DNA of 64,000 bases from the NCBI RefSeq assembly GCF_014649775.1, contig NZ_BMTR01000003.1:528167-592166 (forward strand). The letters are read 5' to 3'. This document shows, in pieces, positions 52,617 through 62,057 of the stretch. A program made the translations under genes and the position numbers. The notes beneath the pieces were generated by a model that was given only the letters and a program-made list of their open reading frames with translations, was not told the origin of the DNA and made no database searches. Numbering within the stretch: the stretch's first letter is position 1; the number at the start of each line of letters is the position of its first letter. The stretch is from Streptomyces longisporoflavus. GTDB taxonomy: Bacteria; Actinomycetota; Actinomycetes; Streptomycetales; Streptomycetaceae.

Positions 52617-53552
52617 CTACAACAACCCCGCCCCCGCCAAAAACTTCCCCACCCGCTCAACCTCTCCGGAGGAGAGCGGCACCTGCGGCTCCGCGGTCGC
52701 CGGACAGGCGATCACCCCCCGCAAGAACAGCGCGGCCTTGAACGCCCCCAGCGCCGACGAACTACCCCCCATCCGCCCCGCGTCCCCCACCCGCACCATC
52801 CCGAACAACCCGCACAGCCGCTCCTGCTCGGCCCGCGCCAACGCCCACTCCCCCTCCCGGCAGTAGCGGTAGAGCCGCGCATACCCCTCCGGGTCCACGT
52901 TCCCCAGGCCCGGCACCACCCCGTCCGCCCCCATCCACAGCGCCGCGTCCACCACCGTCTCCGAACCCGTGAGCACGCTGAACCCCGGCACATCCGCCCG
53001 CCCCCGCGCGCCGAGCACCGCCTCCCGGAAGTTCCCCTCGTCCCCGCTGGAGTCCTTGAGCCCGGCAAGGACACCCTCCGCGGCCAGGTCCAGGACCAGT
53101 TCCGCGGTCAGCTTGGAGTGGACCGAGACAGGGAGGTCGTACGCGAAGACCGGTACCGGAGAGCCCGCCGCCACCAGACGGAAGTGGCGCGCCACCTCCG
53201 CCGGATGGGTGCGCGTGTAGAAGGGCGCCGTCACCACCACCCCGTCCGCCCCCGCGGCCGTCACCGCACGCACCTGGTCGAGGGCCCGCGGCGTCGTCAT
53301 GTCGATCGCCCCCGCCAGGACCGGGAGCTGGCCGCCCACATGGCCCGCCACGGTGTCGATCACGACCTTCCGCTGCCCGTCCGTCAGGTACGCCGTCTCC
53401 GACGACGAACCGAGCACGAACAGGCCGTCCACCCCGCCCGACACCAGATGGTCGACCAGCCTCACGAGTGACGCCGTGTCCACCTCGCGCTCCGGTGTCA
53501 GGGGAGTGCAGACGGGGGGTACGACACCGGTCAGCGGGGTGGGCATGGTCAT
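52617..53552 (-). CDS. DHDPS/N-acetylneuraminate lyase family aldolase
   Basis: ATG 53552 with GGGAGA, overlapping the upstream ATPase gene by 4 nt; 311 aa. It is a TIM-barrel aldolase with Schiff-base lysine K166 (GLKDSSGD) and Tyr138 (FAYDLP). The usual GTTGE is replaced by LGSSSET. As the last gene of an uptake operon it is more likely a catabolic aldolase or dehydratase for a sugar acid than true DapA. The substrate is unknown. Confidence 0.88.
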   Translation of the reverse strand: MTMPTPLTGVVPPVCTPLTPEREVDTASLVRLVDHLVSGGVDGLFVLGSSSETAYLTDGQRKVVIDTVAGHVGGQLPVLAGAIDMTTPRALDQVRAVTAAGADGVVVTAPFYTRTHPAEVARHFRLVAAGSPVPVFAYDLPVSVHSKLTAELVLDLAAEGVLAGLKDSSGDEGNFREAVLGARGRADVPGFSVLTGSETVVDAALWMGADGVVPGLGNVDPEGYARLYRYCREGEWALARAEQERLCGLFGMVRVGDAGRMGGSSSALGAFKAALFLRGVIACPATAEPQVPLSSGEVERVGKFLAGAGLL

Positions 53553-54598
53553 GGATTCTCCCTGGGGCTCGCGTCCGTGGCGGCGGACTGGATCACTAGC
53601 TCGTGCGTGGACTGGCCGTCCCGCACGGGGTGGTGGCAGCGGTAGCGGTGTCCTGATCCTTCCGTAGAGGCGAAGTCGGGCATGGCGGCGGCGCAGGCTT
53701 CGTCCGCCTTCCAGCACCTCGTACGGAACGGGCAGCCGCTCGGCGGTCGCGTGGCCGACGGCACCGGGCCGACGAGCGGGATCGGGTCGATGGGGTCGAG
53801 GAGGCCGGGTGTCGCGGAGAAGAGCGCCCGGGTGTACGGGTGGCGTGCCCGGTCCAGGATCTCCTCCGCCGGGGACTCCTCCACGATCCTGCCCAGATAC
53901 ATCGTGATGACCCGGTCGCTCATCCTGCGTACCGTCTGGATGTCGTGCGAGACGAAGACGAGGGCCAGACCGAGCCGCTCCTTCAGGTCAAGGAGGAGGT
54001 TGAGGATCTGGGCGCGCACGGAGACGTCGAGCGCGCTCGTCGGCTCGTCCGCCACCACCAACTCCGGTTCGAGCGCCAGCGCGCGGGCGATCGCCACGCG
54101 TTGGCGCTGCCCGCCCGACAGCTGGCCGGGCAGCCCGTCCGCAAGCACCGTGGGCAGGCCCACCAGAGACATCAACTCGCGCACGCGGGAGTCGCGTTGG
54201 GACGCCGGTCCCATCCGGTGGACGTCCAGGGGGTCGCGGAGGATCTGCCTCACCGTCAGCCTGCGGTTCAGCGCCGTCGACGGGTCCTGGAAGATCATGC
54301 CGGTGTTCCTGCCGATCGCGGCCCGCCGCTCGGCCGGCCGCATCGCCCACAGGTCCCGCCCCCGGAACGACACCGAGCCGGACGTGGGCCGCTGCACCCC
54401 CACCAGCACCTTCGCCAGCGTCGACTTCCCGCACCCCGACTCGCCCACCACGCCCACGGTCTCGCCGGCCGCGATGGTCAGATCGGCGCCGGTCAGGGCA
54501 TAGACCCGGTCACGCGAGAACAGTCCGCCCGAGCGCGCCCGGTGCACGACGTGCGCGTCCTTGAGAGAGATCAGGTCACCGGGCTTTTCGGCGGTCAT
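53549..54598 (-). CDS. oligopeptide/solute ABC transporter ATP-binding protein (DppF/OppF type)
   Basis: 349 aa. Walker A GESGCGKSTLAK, Q-loop FQDPSTALNRR, signature LSGGQRQRVAIARAL, Walker B LVVADEPTSALD and SHD switch are all present. The C-terminal oligopeptide-transporter domain has the cysteine motif CPFRTRC ... HRYRCHHP, which in relatives may hold an iron-sulfur cluster. The start overlaps the fusion gene by 4 nt. Confidence 0.94.
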   Translation of the reverse strand: MTAEKPGDLISLKDAHVVHRARSGGLFSRDRVYALTGADLTIAAGETVGVVGESGCGKSTLAKVLVGVQRPTSGSVSFRGRDLWAMRPAERRAAIGRNTGMIFQDPSTALNRRLTVRQILRDPLDVHRMGPASQRDSRVRELMSLVGLPTVLADGLPGQLSGGQRQRVAIARALALEPELVVADEPTSALDVSVRAQILNLLLDLKERLGLALVFVSHDIQTVRRMSDRVITMYLGRIVEESPAEEILDRARHPYTRALFSATPGLLDPIDPIPLVGPVPSATRPPSGCPFRTRCWKADEACAAAMPDFASTEGSGHRYRCHHPVRDGQSTHELVIQSAATDASPRENP

Positions 54599-56604
54599 TT
54601 GAGGGCCTCGCTTCCCCTGGGCTCCGGCACGCTCGGCGGCTGCTCCGCCGGATGGTGGCAGGCGATCGAGTGCCGTGGTCCGCCGACGAGTTCGGGGGCC
54701 GTCGTGCGGCAGACCTCGCTCGCGAGCGGGCAGCGGTCCGCGAAGCGGCAGCCCGCGGGGAAGTCGGCGGGCGAGGGCACGACGCCCTTGATCTGGGTCA
54801 GGCGTTCCGCCGCCGATTCGAGCGAGAGCACCGAGCCGAGCAGGCCGCGCGTGTAGTGGTGCGACGGCGCCTCGACTAGGTCCGCCGTCACGCCCGTCTC
54901 GACGATCTGGCCGCCGTACATCACCACCACCCGGTCGGTGACGTCGGCGACGAGGGCCAGGTCGTGCGAGACGAGGATCAGGGCGAAGCCCAGCTCCTCG
55001 CGCAGCCGCAGGAGGAGCTGGATGACCTGGGCCTGGACCGTGACGTCCAGGGCCGTCGTCGGCTCGTCCGCGACGATCAGTTTCGGGTCGCGGGAGAGCG
55101 CCATCGCGATCAGGACGCGCTGGCGCTGGCCGCCGGAGAGCTCGTGCGGGTAGCTGCGCAGGGTGCGCTCCGGGTCGAGGCCGACCAGTTCGAGGAGCTC
55201 GACCGACGTGCGGCGCCCTCCTCTTCGTACGACCTGTTTGAGCTGGGCGCGGACCGTCATCGCGGGGTTCAGGGACGACAGGGCGTCCTGGTAGATCATC
55301 GCCATGTCGTGGCCGAGGAGCCGCCTGCGGGTGCGCATCGGCATGCCGAGCAGCTGCTGCCCGTCGAAGAGGACTTCACCGCTGACCCTGGCACCCTTCG
55401 GCTCCAGGCCCATCACGGTCAGCGCCGTAAGAGATTTGCCGCAGCCCGACTCGCCGACCAGGCCGAGCACTTCACCCGGTCGTACGTGGAAACTGATGCC
55501 GTCGACGATGTCAACGCCGCCGTGCCGGGCTTCGAAGCCGATCGCGAGATCGGAGACGGTGAGCACCGGCTCCCCCTCCGGCAGGGGGCGGGCGCGCGAG
55601 CGCAGGCGCCGGGCCGCCTCCGTCAGGCCCGGCAGCTGAAGGACCTCGCCGCTGCCCGGCTCGGGAGCTTCGAGCGGGTCCTTCCGGTCCTCGCGGTTTT
55701 CTGGGCGGGCCGCGCCCGGCATGTCGCGCGTCGCGGGCGCCGCCCACGCGTCCGACACGCCCTCGGAGAGGATGTTCAGGGCGAGGACCGTGACCAGCAT
55801 CAGGAGGCCGGGGAAGACCGTCGCCCACCAGCCGCCGAGCAGCACCATGTTCTTGCCGTCGGCGATGACGCTGCCCCAGGACGGGTCCGGAGGCCGTACG
55901 CCCGCGCCGATGAACGACAGCGAGGCCTCGAAGACGATGGCCTCGGCGACCTGCACCGTGCAGAACACCAGGATCGGCGCCGCGCAGTTGATGGCCACGT
56001 GCTTGATCAGGATGTGCGGGGTGCGCGCGCCGACGATGCGTTCGGCGACGACGTAGTCCTCGCCGTACTGATCCATCACGTTCGCCCGCACGACCCGCGC
56101 GATCGGTGGTGTGAACAGGAACGCGATGGCGCAGATCAGGACGACGATGCCGCCCCCGAAGACCGCCACGAGCACGGCGGCGAGCGCGATGCCGGGAAAC
56201 GCCATGACGATGTCCAGGCACCGCATCAGCGACTCGTCGACCGCCTTGCGCGAGGTCGCCGCGATCGCGCCGAGCACCGCGCCGACGATCAGGGCGAGCA
56301 GTGTCGCCCCGAGCCCGATCGCCAGGGACCAGCGCGCCCCGTACATCAGCCGGCTCAGGATGTCCCTGCCGAGGCTGTCCTGGCCCATCCAGTGGTCGGC
56401 CGACGGGTGTCCCGTGCCGTCCACCTGCGGCTGCTGGTCGAGCGGGTCGTGCGGGGCGAGCAGCGGCGCGAAGAGCGCCACCAGGACGACCACGCCCACG
56501 ACGCCCACCGCGATACGGGAAAGGACGGGGAGGCGGCTCAGTGAGCGCAGCCGGATGCCGGGCCGCGCGAGCCGCTCGGTCGCGGCCTTGCGAGACATGA
56601 TCAT
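54595..56604 (-). CDS. fused ABC permease (DppC type) and ATP-binding protein (DppD type)
   Basis: 669 aa. Residues 1-300 form a permease with about six helices and the EAA-like loop GEDYVVAERIVGARTPHILIKHV. After an acidic linker (300-340), residues 345-669 are a complete ATPase (Walker A GESGCGKSLTAL, signature LSGGQRQRVLIAMAL, Walker B LIVADEPTTALD) with the cysteine-containing C-terminal domain. This single-gene fusion replaces two usual subunits. The ATG shares one base with the preceding stop (TGATG). Confidence 0.93.
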   Translation of the reverse strand: MIMSRKAATERLARPGIRLRSLSRLPVLSRIAVGVVGVVVLVALFAPLLAPHDPLDQQPQVDGTGHPSADHWMGQDSLGRDILSRLMYGARWSLAIGLGATLLALIVGAVLGAIAATSRKAVDESLMRCLDIVMAFPGIALAAVLVAVFGGGIVVLICAIAFLFTPPIARVVRANVMDQYGEDYVVAERIVGARTPHILIKHVAINCAAPILVFCTVQVAEAIVFEASLSFIGAGVRPPDPSWGSVIADGKNMVLLGGWWATVFPGLLMLVTVLALNILSEGVSDAWAAPATRDMPGAARPENREDRKDPLEAPEPGSGEVLQLPGLTEAARRLRSRARPLPEGEPVLTVSDLAIGFEARHGGVDIVDGISFHVRPGEVLGLVGESGCGKSLTALTVMGLEPKGARVSGEVLFDGQQLLGMPMRTRRRLLGHDMAMIYQDALSSLNPAMTVRAQLKQVVRRGGRRTSVELLELVGLDPERTLRSYPHELSGGQRQRVLIAMALSRDPKLIVADEPTTALDVTVQAQVIQLLLRLREELGFALILVSHDLALVADVTDRVVVMYGGQIVETGVTADLVEAPSHHYTRGLLGSVLSLESAAERLTQIKGVVPSPADFPAGCRFADRCPLASEVCRTTAPELVGGPRHSIACHHPAEQPPSVPEPRGSEALK

Positions 56605-57563
56605 CAGGCGGCCCCCCTCAGGCGCGGATTGACCAGCAGGTGGAGGATGTCCAGGACCAGGTTCACGACCACGAACCCGACGGCCGTCGTGATGACGACC
56701 CCCTGGACGACGGCCGGGTCGCCGTTCTTCACGGCGTCGATCATCAGCTTCCCCATGCCGGGCAGCGAGAAGATCGTCTCGATGACGACCGCGCCGCCGA
56801 GCAGATAGCCGACGCGCAGGCCGAGCACGGTCAGCGGGTTGATGAGGGCGTTGCGCAGGACGTTGCGGCCGACGACCACGACCGGCGGCAGACCGCTGCC
56901 GATCGCCGTCCGTACGTAGTCCTTGTCGAGCTCCTCGACCACGGCGGTACGGATGATGCGCGTGAGCCCGGCGGCCACGGGCAGCGAGAGCGCGAGAGCG
57001 GGGAGCGTCATGGTCTTCAGCCAGCCGGTGAAGGAGTCGCCGGGGTTGACGTATCCGCCGGTGGGGAACCAGCCCGCCTCCACCGCCAGGTACTGGATCA
57101 TGAGCAGCGCCAGCCAGAAACCGGGGGCCGCCACGCCGGTCAGCGAGATGACGCGGATGATCTGGTCGGGCAGCCGGTCGCGGTAGATCGCGGCGGTCAC
57201 GCCGAGCAGCAGCGAGATGACCACCGCGATGCCGAGCCCCATGAAGGTCAGTTGCAGGGTGAGCGGGAGCGCGGTGGTGACCTGCTCCACCACCGGTGAG
57301 CGGGTGAGCACGCTGATGCCCATGTCGCCCTGCACCAGATCGCCGACGAAGGCGGCATAGCGCACCGGCAGCGGATCGAGCAGGCCGTTCTCCTCACGGA
57401 ACTCGTGCAGCTGCTCCGGCGTCGGATTGGCGCCCTGGAAGAACGCGGACGCCGGATCGACGTCCGAGAATCGCATGACGAGGAAGACGAACAGGACGAT
57501 GCCGAGAAGGAGCGGGACGAGCAGGGCGAGTCGGCGGGCCAGGATTCTGACGATCGCGGTCAC
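56604..57563 (-). CDS. ABC transporter permease (DppB type)
   Basis: GTG 57563; 319 aa. It has an N-terminal helix, the family periplasmic segment with FREENGLLDPLPVRYAAFVGDLVQGDMG, then five helices and the EAA-type loop (EELDKDYVRTAIGSGLPPVVVVGRNVLRNAL). It pairs with the permease half of the downstream fusion. It lies 54 nt after the binding-protein gene. Confidence 0.94.
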   Translation of the reverse strand: MTAIVRILARRLALLVPLLLGIVLFVFLVMRFSDVDPASAFFQGANPTPEQLHEFREENGLLDPLPVRYAAFVGDLVQGDMGISVLTRSPVVEQVTTALPLTLQLTFMGLGIAVVISLLLGVTAAIYRDRLPDQIIRVISLTGVAAPGFWLALLMIQYLAVEAGWFPTGGYVNPGDSFTGWLKTMTLPALALSLPVAAGLTRIIRTAVVEELDKDYVRTAIGSGLPPVVVVGRNVLRNALINPLTVLGLRVGYLLGGAVVIETIFSLPGMGKLMIDAVKNGDPAVVQGVVITTAVGFVVVNLVLDILHLLVNPRLRGAA

Positions 57564-57617
57564 GTCTGGGTGACTCCCAACGACGGTGCTGACGGTGCTG
57601 ACGGGGCGCTGGCGGGG

Positions 57618-59261
57618 CTAGTCGGCCCACTTGGCCTGGAGGAGATTGATGCCGGGGTAGGGCTGGGCCTTGATACCGGTGAGCTTCTTCGGGTCCCAGG
57701 CGGTCATCAGCTCGTTGTGGACGACCGGGTAGATCACCGCCTGCTCGGCGACGGTGTCGATGTAGTCCTGGACCATGGCCTTCTTCTTGGTCGCGTCCGG
57801 CTCGCGCGTCGCCTGGTCCATGTCCTTGAAGAGCTTCTTGGCGACCGAGTTGTCCGCCCAGCGGGCGTAGCCCATCCACAGGTTCTCGGGGCCGTAGTTG
57901 TAGTGCATGATCAGGTCGGGGTCGATGCCGAACTGGTTGGGGTTCGATGCGGCCGCGACGATCTGGTAGTCCTTCTTCTGGTCCATCTTGGTGAAGACGG
58001 CCGTGGTCTCCTGCGGGTCCAGGGTCGTCTTGACGCCGATCGCGTCCCACGAGGCCTTGATGGTCGGCAGGCAGTCGACGATCCAACTCACGTTCACCGC
58101 CATGAGGTTGATCGACAGGTCCTTGACCCCGGCCTCCTTCAGGAGCGCCTTCGCCTTCTTCGGGTCGTACGCGTAGACCGTCTTGGCGGGGCGGTAGGCC
58201 GGGTTGGACTCGTTGAGGAACGAGGTCGACGCCTTGCCGTGGCCCTTGAGCGCGACCTCGATCATCTTCTCGGTGTCGATGGCGTAGTGCAGGGCCTGGC
58301 GCACGCGTACGTCGTCGAAGGGCTTGTGCGCGGTGTTGAACATCAGGAACAGGTTGTTCATCCCGGCCCCGCCCTCGACGGTCAGCCCGCCCTTCGTCAG
58401 CTGCTCGATGTTGGCGTACGGGATGTTGTCCGAGATCTCCGAGTCCGCGCTGCCGCCGGAGATCTTCGCGACGCGGGGAGCCGCGTCCACGATGGTCAGC
58501 CAGTTCATCTTCTTGAAGGCGGCCTTGCGCGGGCCGTTGTAGTCGCCGAAGGCCTCGAAGGTGGTGTTCGACTTCGGGTGGTGCGACGCCTGCTTGTACG
58601 GACCCGAGCCGACCGCCTTGCCCTTGGTCGCGTCGTCCCAGGCGCCGGGCTTCGAGAAGACGTGCTTCGGCATGATCTTGGCGAGGGAGAGCCGCGCGAG
58701 GCCGTCCGGGAAGGGGAACTTCAGGGTCAGCTCGACGGAGGTCGCGTCGACCTTCTTGACCCCCTTCAGCCAGCTCTCGAAGAAGCCCTTGGCCAGGGTC
58801 TGCGTCTTCGGGTCCAGGATGCGGTCGAAGACGAAGACCACGTCGTCGGCGGTGACGGGCTTGCCGTCGTGCCACTTGGCGCCGGGCCGCAGCGTGAACT
58901 TCCAGGTGGTCGCCTTGTCGTCGGCGGGGATCTCCGTGGCGAGCGCGGCGTAGGGCTCGCGGGTGATGGGGTCCGTGTTGAGGAGGCCCTCGTAGATGTG
59001 CTCGTTGCCGGCCATCGCGAAGGCGGACGCGGTCTGGGTCGGGTCCCAACTGCCGTCGTTCCCATAGCCGATGACGGCGGTGAGGGTGGAGTCACCGCCC
59101 TCGCCGCCCCCACCGGCCTCGTTCGTGGACTCGGGCCCCGAGCAGGCGGAGAGCGTGGTGGTGACGGCGGCGGCGGCGCCCAGCGCACCGGTGTACTTGA
59201 GGAAGGACCGGCGGTCGGGGGCGGGTCCGGTGGAGGCGAGGCTGCTCTTGTCGTCGCTCAC
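57618..59261 (-). CDS. family 5 extracellular solute-binding lipoprotein, Tat type
   Basis: GTG 59261 with GGGAGA; 547 aa. The twin-arginine signal is DRRSFLKYTGALGAAAAVTTTLSAC, with a lipobox LSAC. The mature domain is SBP_bac_5 (WKFTLRPGAKWHDGKPVTADDVVFVFDRIL, VRQALHYAID). Family members bind peptides, nickel or oligosaccharides. The Tat signal implies folding before export. It is first gene of the operon. Confidence 0.94.
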   Translation of the reverse strand: MSDDKSSLASTGPAPDRRSFLKYTGALGAAAAVTTTLSACSGPESTNEAGGGGEGGDSTLTAVIGYGNDGSWDPTQTASAFAMAGNEHIYEGLLNTDPITREPYAALATEIPADDKATTWKFTLRPGAKWHDGKPVTADDVVFVFDRILDPKTQTLAKGFFESWLKGVKKVDATSVELTLKFPFPDGLARLSLAKIMPKHVFSKPGAWDDATKGKAVGSGPYKQASHHPKSNTTFEAFGDYNGPRKAAFKKMNWLTIVDAAPRVAKISGGSADSEISDNIPYANIEQLTKGGLTVEGGAGMNNLFLMFNTAHKPFDDVRVRQALHYAIDTEKMIEVALKGHGKASTSFLNESNPAYRPAKTVYAYDPKKAKALLKEAGVKDLSINLMAVNVSWIVDCLPTIKASWDAIGVKTTLDPQETTAVFTKMDQKKDYQIVAAASNPNQFGIDPDLIMHYNYGPENLWMGYARWADNSVAKKLFKDMDQATREPDATKKKAMVQDYIDTVAEQAVIYPVVHNELMTAWDPKKLTGIKAQPYPGINLLQAKWAD

Positions 59262-59430
59262 TGTGTCTCCCTTGAGAGATCCCACGTCCTACGTCATGGT
59301 GGCGTGGTGACCATAAGAGCGCCGGGAAGGCCGGTCAAGAGATCGCGCACGGATCCGAATTCGGCTGGTCACAAACGATGTTGGTCCGGAGGTGGGACGT
59401 GGGATGTCATCCGTGCCTACGATGTGCCGC
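59262..59430. promoter_or_regulatory. divergent control region between uptake operon and regulator gene
   Basis: This should hold both promoters. A dyad atggt-N9-accat (59296-59314) lies 35 bp upstream of the binding-protein start and could be a FadR/GntR-type site. TACGAT (59418-59423) is a plausible -10 that would start transcription at the regulator's ATG 59431. Confidence 0.35.
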
Positions 59431-60150
59431 ATGCCTCAGGAGCCAGCCCGAGCACGGCGTGTGGGCAGCCAAGTCCAGCGCGAGATCATGCAATTGATCC
59501 TCGACAGAAGACTCCGTCCGGGCGCGCTGCTGCCCACCGAGACCGAGCTGACGGAGGAACTCGGGGTCAGCAGGAACTCGGTGCGCGAGGCCCTCAAGGC
59601 ACTCCAGGCCCTGGACATCGTGGAGATCAGACACGGCTACGGGACGTACGTCGGGCAGGCGTCGCTGACACCGCTGGCGGACGGACTCACGTTCCGGGCG
59701 CTGCTCCAACTCTCCGACGACACGCACGCGCTGGCGGAGATCCTCCAGGTCCGGGAGGTCCTTGAGGAGGGCCTGGTGCGCCGGGTGGCGGTGCGGCTCA
59801 CGGACGAGGAGCTGTGCCGACTGGAGGCCCTGGTACGCAAGATGGAGGAGTCGGCGGGCGGGGGCGCGGCCTTCCCTGAGCTCGACCGCGAGTTCCACGA
59901 GACGCTCTACCGCTCCCTGGGCAACGAACTGGTGCCGCAGCTGCTCGGCGCCTTCTGGAACGTCTTCAACCGGGTGGCGGGCGTACGGGGTTGGGCGCGT
60001 GACCCGGCACCGGACGTGACGGTGGGCAGGCACCGGGACATCGTGACGGCGCTGCGGGCGCGGGACGTGGAGCGGGCTCAGCGCGCGATGGCGGACCACT
60101 TCAGGGGGATCGCGGCGCGGTCCGAGCAGGGGGCGAGGGGTGTGGGGTGA
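59431..60150 (+). CDS. FadR-subfamily GntR transcription regulator
   Basis: I choose ATG 59431 (239 aa), a few residues before the DNA-binding domain; GTG 59392 and ATG 59404/59422 are alternatives. The winged helix reads REIMQLILDRRLRPGALLPTETELTEELGVSRNSVREALKALQALDIVEIRHGYGTYV. An FCD helical effector domain with His ligands (FHETLYRSLGN, VGRHRDIVTAL, AMADHFRGI) probably binds a metal and an organic acid. It is divergent from the uptake operon and coupled to the GH42 gene. Confidence 0.9.
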   Translation: MPQEPARARRVGSQVQREIMQLILDRRLRPGALLPTETELTEELGVSRNSVREALKALQALDIVEIRHGYGTYVGQASLTPLADGLTFRALLQLSDDTHALAEILQVREVLEEGLVRRVAVRLTDEELCRLEALVRKMEESAGGGAAFPELDREFHETLYRSLGNELVPQLLGAFWNVFNRVAGVRGWARDPAPDVTVGRHRDIVTALRARDVERAQRAMADHFRGIAARSEQGARGVG

Positions 60151-60179
60151 GCGCGGCGCACGAGAGATCGAGGAGTGCG

Positions 60180-62057
60180 ATGAGACTCGGTCACTTCTAT
60201 GACCGGGTTACGTCGCTGGGGTACGGGGGTGATTACAACCCCGAGCAGTGGGGCCCGGAGGTCCACGCCGAAGACTCCGAGCTGATGCGCGAGGCGGGCG
60301 TGAACCTCGTGACGCTCGGCATCTTCTCCTGGGCGAAGACGGAGCCGGCCCCCGGCGCGTACGACTTCACCTGGCTCGACGGCCACATGGACCGCCTGGC
60401 AGAGGCGGGCACGGCGGTCAGCCTCGCCACGATGACGGCGTCCCCGCCCCCGTGGCTGACGCGGCTCCACCCGGAGACCCTGCCGGTCCTCGAAGACGGC
60501 ACGCGCCTGCACCCCGGCTCGCGCCAGCACTGGTGCCCGTCGAGCCCGGTCTACCGCCGCCACGCGGTGCGCCTCACGGAACGCCTGGCCACGCGCTACG
60601 GCACACACCCCGCCCTCGCGCTCTGGCACATCGGCAACGAATACGGCTGCCACATCTCGCGCCACTGCCACTGCGAGGTGTCGACGGCGGCGTTCCGTAC
60701 GTGGCTGCGCGAGCGGTACGGGACGGTAGGAGCCCTCAACGAGGCCTGGTCCACGGACTTCTGGTCCCAGCGATACGGCACGTTCGAGGAGATCCACACC
60801 CCGCGCAAGGCCCCTTCGTTCCGCAACCCGGCCCAGCAGCTGGACTACCGGCGCTTCTCGTCGGACGAACTCCTGAAGTGCTACCTGGCGGAGAAGGAGA
60901 TCCTCACCCGCGTCACTCCGCACATCCCGGTGACGACGAACTTCGTCCCGGTGGCGAAGACCCTTGACCTGTTCGCGTGGGCCCCGCATCTGGACGTGGT
61001 GGCGTACGACTCGTATCCGGACCCGCATGACCCCGATGCGCTGCACCGGACGGCGTTCTCGTACGACGTCATGCGCGGCCTGAAGGGCGGGCAGCCCTGG
61101 CTGCTCCTGGAGCAGGCGCCGGGCGCGGTGAACTGGCGTGAGCGCAACGGCAGGAAGCCGCCGGGCCGGATGCGCCTGGACAGCTGGCAGGCGGTGGCGC
61201 ACGGCGCGGACTCCGTGCTGTTCTTCCAGTGGCGGCAGTCGCGCGGGGGCGCGGAGAAGTTCCACTCGGCGATGGTGCCGCACGGGGGCCGGGAGACGCG
61301 GATCTTCCGCGAGGTGCGGGAGCTGGGCGCGGAACTGGCCGGATACCCGGAGCTGCTCGGCTCGACGCCCGAGCGGGCGGACGCGGCGCTGCTCCTGGAC
61401 TGGCCCAGCTGGTGGGCCCTGGAACTGGACGCGCACCCGAGCGCGGACGTAACGCTCCTGGACGCGGCCCTGGCCCACCACAAGCCGCTGTACGACGCGT
61501 CGGTGGCCTGCGATGTCCTGCCCGTGGACGGAAACTTGACCGAGTACCGCCTGCTCCTGATCCCGAACCTTTACTCGGTATCAAAAGAGACCGCGGAACG
61601 AATCTGCTCCTACGTACGAGCGGGCGGCACCCTGGTCATGTCCTACTTCTCAGGGATCACGGACGAACACGACCGCGTCCACCTGGGCGGCTACCCGGCC
61701 CCGTTCCGCGAGCTGCTGGGCCTCCGCGTGGAGGAGTTCGACCCGCGCCCGGACGGCACGTGGTCTGAGGAGATCCACTTGGAGGGCGCGGAGGCGGTAC
61801 GAAGGTCCCCCGACGGCACCCCCACGGCGACCCGCCACCCCTACGGCGACGGCACGGCCTGGTACCTCGCCACCCGCCCCGCACCGAACGAGATGCGGGA
61901 ACTGCTGGACAGGGTGCGGTCGGAGTGCGGGGTGACCCCTGTCCTCCCGGACCTGCCGGAGGGGGTACAGGTGCGGACGCGGGTCACGGCGACGGGAGAG
62001 CGGATGCACGTGCGGATGGATCCGCGGGCCCTCTCGGTGGAAGTGATCCGCGATTGA
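60180..62057 (+). CDS. GH42 beta-galactosidase
   Basis: ATG 60180 with AGGAG at 60171-60175 (a GTG at 60147 overlapping the regulator stop is an alternative); 625 aa. It has GGDYNPEQW near the start, acid/base E154 in HIGNEYGCH, nucleophile E311 in LLLEQAPGAVNW, and the trimerisation and beta domains C-terminal. There is no signal peptide, so it is cytoplasmic. It probably cleaves a galactoside imported by the neighbouring transporter. It ends one base before the stop of the convergent gene. Confidence 0.94.
   Translation: MRLGHFYDRVTSLGYGGDYNPEQWGPEVHAEDSELMREAGVNLVTLGIFSWAKTEPAPGAYDFTWLDGHMDRLAEAGTAVSLATMTASPPPWLTRLHPETLPVLEDGTRLHPGSRQHWCPSSPVYRRHAVRLTERLATRYGTHPALALWHIGNEYGCHISRHCHCEVSTAAFRTWLRERYGTVGALNEAWSTDFWSQRYGTFEEIHTPRKAPSFRNPAQQLDYRRFSSDELLKCYLAEKEILTRVTPHIPVTTNFVPVAKTLDLFAWAPHLDVVAYDSYPDPHDPDALHRTAFSYDVMRGLKGGQPWLLLEQAPGAVNWRERNGRKPPGRMRLDSWQAVAHGADSVLFFQWRQSRGGAEKFHSAMVPHGGRETRIFREVRELGAELAGYPELLGSTPERADAALLLDWPSWWALELDAHPSADVTLLDAALAHHKPLYDASVACDVLPVDGNLTEYRLLLIPNLYSVSKETAERICSYVRAGGTLVMSYFSGITDEHDRVHLGGYPAPFRELLGLRVEEFDPRPDGTWSEEIHLEGAEAVRRSPDGTPTATRHPYGDGTAWYLATRPAPNEMRELLDRVRSECGVTPVLPDLPEGVQVRTRVTATGERMHVRMDPRALSVEVIRD

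Noticed and set aside
52617..53552. Biosynthetic DapA (lysine pathway)
   Set aside because: The GTTGE motif is altered and the gene is embedded in a transport operon; a catabolic aldolase fits better.
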